This document shows, in pieces, positions 62,654 to 64,000 of a stretch of 64,000 nucleotides of DNA. Made by a program: the position numbers and the translations under genes. Within the stretch, counting starts at the first letter, position 1. Every line of letters begins with the position of its first letter. The DNA comes from Firmicutes bacterium OM04-13BH (lineage in GTDB: Bacteria; Bacillota; Clostridia; Lachnospirales; Lachnospiraceae), in contig QULP01000005.1 of the NCBI GenBank assembly GCA_003481745.1, forward strand, positions 248,001 through 312,000. The letters run 5' to 3'. Below the pieces are notes generated by a model. It was not told where the DNA came from. It was given only the letters and a program-made list of their open reading frames with translations, and made no database searches.

Positions 62654-63256
62654 TTAACCAATCACTTTTTTGATTGCATCAAGCAGTTCGTCATAAGTTT
62701 CATAAGCCGGAATTTCCGGATATTCTGCTTTGATTGCTTCTGTACTTTTAAATAAAAATCCTGCTTTACTTGCCTGAATCATACCAAGGTCATTATGGCT
62801 GTCACCGCTTGCGATTGTGTCATAACCAATGGACTGTAATGCTTTTACAGTAGTATATTTGGATTTTTCACAGCGCATTTTAAAGTCTGTGATTTCTCCA
62901 TTTTCTGCGACAACGAGAGAGTTACAGAAGATGGTCGGATAGCCGAGTTTTTTCATTAAAGGTCCGGCAAACTGGGAGAAGGTATCGCTGATAATGATAA
63001 CCTGAGTCATTTCTCTTAACTTGTCCAAAAATTCCTTTGCACCGGGAATCGGGTCAATCTTTGCGATGGTTTCCTGAATCTCTTTTAATCCAAGGTTGTG
63101 TTCTTTTAAAATGTTTAAGCGGTATTTCATCAGCTTATCATAATCCGGCTCGTCTCTGGTAGTTTTTTTGAGTTCCGGAATACCGGTTTCCTCTGCAAAT
63201 GCAATCCAGATTTCCGGTACGAGTACGCCCTCTAAGTCTAAGCAAACGATTTCCAT
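62654..63256 (-). CDS. thrH: ThrH-type phosphoserine phosphatase / homoserine phosphotransferase
   Basis: 200 residues from the ATG at 63256 (GGAGG five bases upstream; upstream in-frame ATGs lack sites). The HAD motif 1 is CLDLEGVLVPEIWIAFAEETG, where DLEG replaces the usual DxDG; this DLEGVLVPEIW block is typical of ThrH. Motif 2 is IISDTF, and motif 4 is SGDSHNDLGMI. The length matches ThrH (about 203). It dephosphorylates phosphoserine and can transfer the phosphate to homoserine. It stands alone on the minus strand. Confidence 0.85.
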   Translation of the reverse strand: MEIVCLDLEGVLVPEIWIAFAEETGIPELKKTTRDEPDYDKLMKYRLNILKEHNLGLKEIQETIAKIDPIPGAKEFLDKLREMTQVIIISDTFSQFAGPLMKKLGYPTIFCNSLVVAENGEITDFKMRCEKSKYTTVKALQSIGYDTIASGDSHNDLGMIQASKAGFLFKSTEAIKAEYPEIPAYETYDELLDAIKKVIG

Positions 63257-63367
63257 TTTTTCCTCCATTCTAAAGCAGGTTGATAGGTCCATTCTATCGA
63301 ACTCTGCTTTTGCTTAAGTATTTATCTACTATTATCAAAACCTATTATATTAGAAAACGAAAAAAAA

Positions 63368-63415
63368 CGCCACTGAAAATTTTACGTTTTAATGCGATAA
63401 AATTTTCAATGACGC
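63368..63415. terminator. AT-rich hairpin between the GH5-like and ThrH-like genes
   Basis: TGAAAATTTTA and TAAAATTTTCA are perfect inverted arms 13 bases apart, with flanking partly paired GCCAC/GACGC. On the minus strand it follows the GH5-like gene and could end it. Confidence 0.5.
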
Positions 63416-63502
63416 TTAAAAATCATTTTAGAATCAAATACAGGATTCAATTAATCTTAAAATAAATGATTGAATTGTACTTAAATAGTGGTAGGTGATT
63501 TT

Positions 63503-64000
63503 TTATTTCTCAATTGGAAACCAGCCAAAGTCAACGCATCTTCCAAGGTCCCAGCTGTCCCAGCCAACCCATCCAGGGGTGTTTACAGTATCGGTCAGCA
63601 GTTTGTAGCTCCAGTAGAAGTATCCGCTTCCGGCATCCCATGCATCTAACATGGCTTTTGCAAGTGTGTTGTAAATTTCTTTTTTCGTTTCAGCACTGAT
63701 ACATTCTTCGCTTAAACCTTCTACACCATTTAATACTGTCTGTCCGCCTTTGGTGTCATGTCCAACAGCGAGAGAATTGAATAAGCACCATTCCCCACAG
63801 ATAACCGGGAAGTATTCCTGCATTTCTGCGATGTCTTTTTTGAGTTCTTCTACATAAGAAACATAGTTTTCTACGTTCTGTTCACAGCCGTTCATCTCAG
63901 CAACCATCAGGTACTGGTGCGTATCAAGTACAACGTTTTTATATTTTTCTTCACGCATGAAATCTTTCCATGCTTTTAAGCGGAAGGCATCATGGAAAAC
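63503..64000 (-). CDS. Glycoside hydrolase family 5-like, C-terminal part (5' end outside window)
   Basis: The frame is open to the window edge, so 166 residues of a longer protein are visible and the first Met seen here is internal. It contains HQYLMVAEMNG, the GEWCLFNS stretch with the likely catalytic Glu nucleophile, and GYFYWSYKLL, in the order found in GH5 exo-beta-1,3-glucanase-type enzymes (BglC). It ends with DLGRCVDFGWFPIEK. The N-terminal barrel with the acid/base Glu is beyond the window, so family and substrate remain probable only. Confidence 0.8.
   Translation of the reverse strand, partial: VFHDAFRLKAWKDFMREEKYKNVVLDTHQYLMVAEMNGCEQNVENYVSYVEELKKDIAEMQEYFPVICGEWCLFNSLAVGHDTKGGQTVLNGVEGLSEECISAETKKEIYNTLAKAMLDAWDAGSGYFYWSYKLLTDTVNTPGWVGWDSWDLGRCVDFGWFPIEK

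Noticed and set aside
1..64000. tRNA, rRNA, insertion sequence or prophage genes
   Set aside because: No tRNA-like cloverleaf, rRNA motif, transposase or phage structural motif was recognised anywhere in the window.

Overview
The window comes from a low-GC Gram-positive anaerobe, most likely a gut Lachnospiraceae of the Blautia type. This rests on the AT-rich coding sequence, strong AGGAGG ribosome sites, frequent GTG/TTG starts, WXG100/EssC secretion genes, huge Ig-like and InlB-repeat surface proteins, and ferredoxin-linked amino-acid metabolism. The species is an inference from style; no rRNA or tRNA gene was seen.

Layout. (1) 1-8433: 3' part of a giant membrane-anchored Ig-like surface protein. 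(2) 8596-23899: about 15 kb of tightly packed same-strand genes forming a type VII secretion-like (T7SSb-like) locus: a kinase-TM-TPR protein, a tiny membrane protein, a TPR/YfaP-like membrane protein, two FHA membrane proteins, an EssC-type triple ATPase with its own FHA region, a LytTR regulator, a YukD/EsaB ubiquitin-like protein, four WXG100-like proteins (one with a noncanonical WxxG turn), a coiled-coil protein, a lipoprotein and a lipase-like protein with a C-terminal helical domain. The last two look like a reverse-domain lipase effector and a possible immunity lipoprotein. (3) 23900-28088: two copies of one regulator/promoter module (one truncated) flanking a DUF4143 ATPase and a TatD hydrolase, plus a 33-bp minisatellite that supplies a promoter -35. 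(4) 28320-39018: a 2693-residue InlB-repeat protein without a visible anchor, followed by four small secreted or membrane proteins, three of which share swapped modules. (5) 39272-47497: an IclR regulator and an amino-acid fermentation module: amino-acid dehydrogenase, MFS transporter, ferredoxin, three-subunit 2-oxoacid:ferredoxin oxidoreductase and ADP-forming acyl-CoA synthetase. Together these could turn an amino acid into acyl-CoA, reduced ferredoxin and ATP. (6) 47631-50417: M20 peptidase/amidohydrolase and BCCT transporter. (7) 50620-54845: an unknown gene, then a YdjI-YdjG-YdjH-like membrane set without PspA. (8) 54943-64000: housekeeping genes (Gfo/Idh/MocA oxidoreductase, FMN-riboswitch-controlled ribU, pgi, bioB with a BirA-like operator, a small Cys protein, MATE exporter, a small ABC system, ThrH-like phosphatase, and a GH5-like hydrolase running off the window).

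The most notable material is the T7SS-like locus with its kinase/FHA wiring and candidate reverse-domain lipase toxin, the IclR-controlled amino-acid fermentation module with duplicated operator-like sites, and the promoter built on a tandem repeat. All family assignments come from reading motifs by eye; no database search was run.
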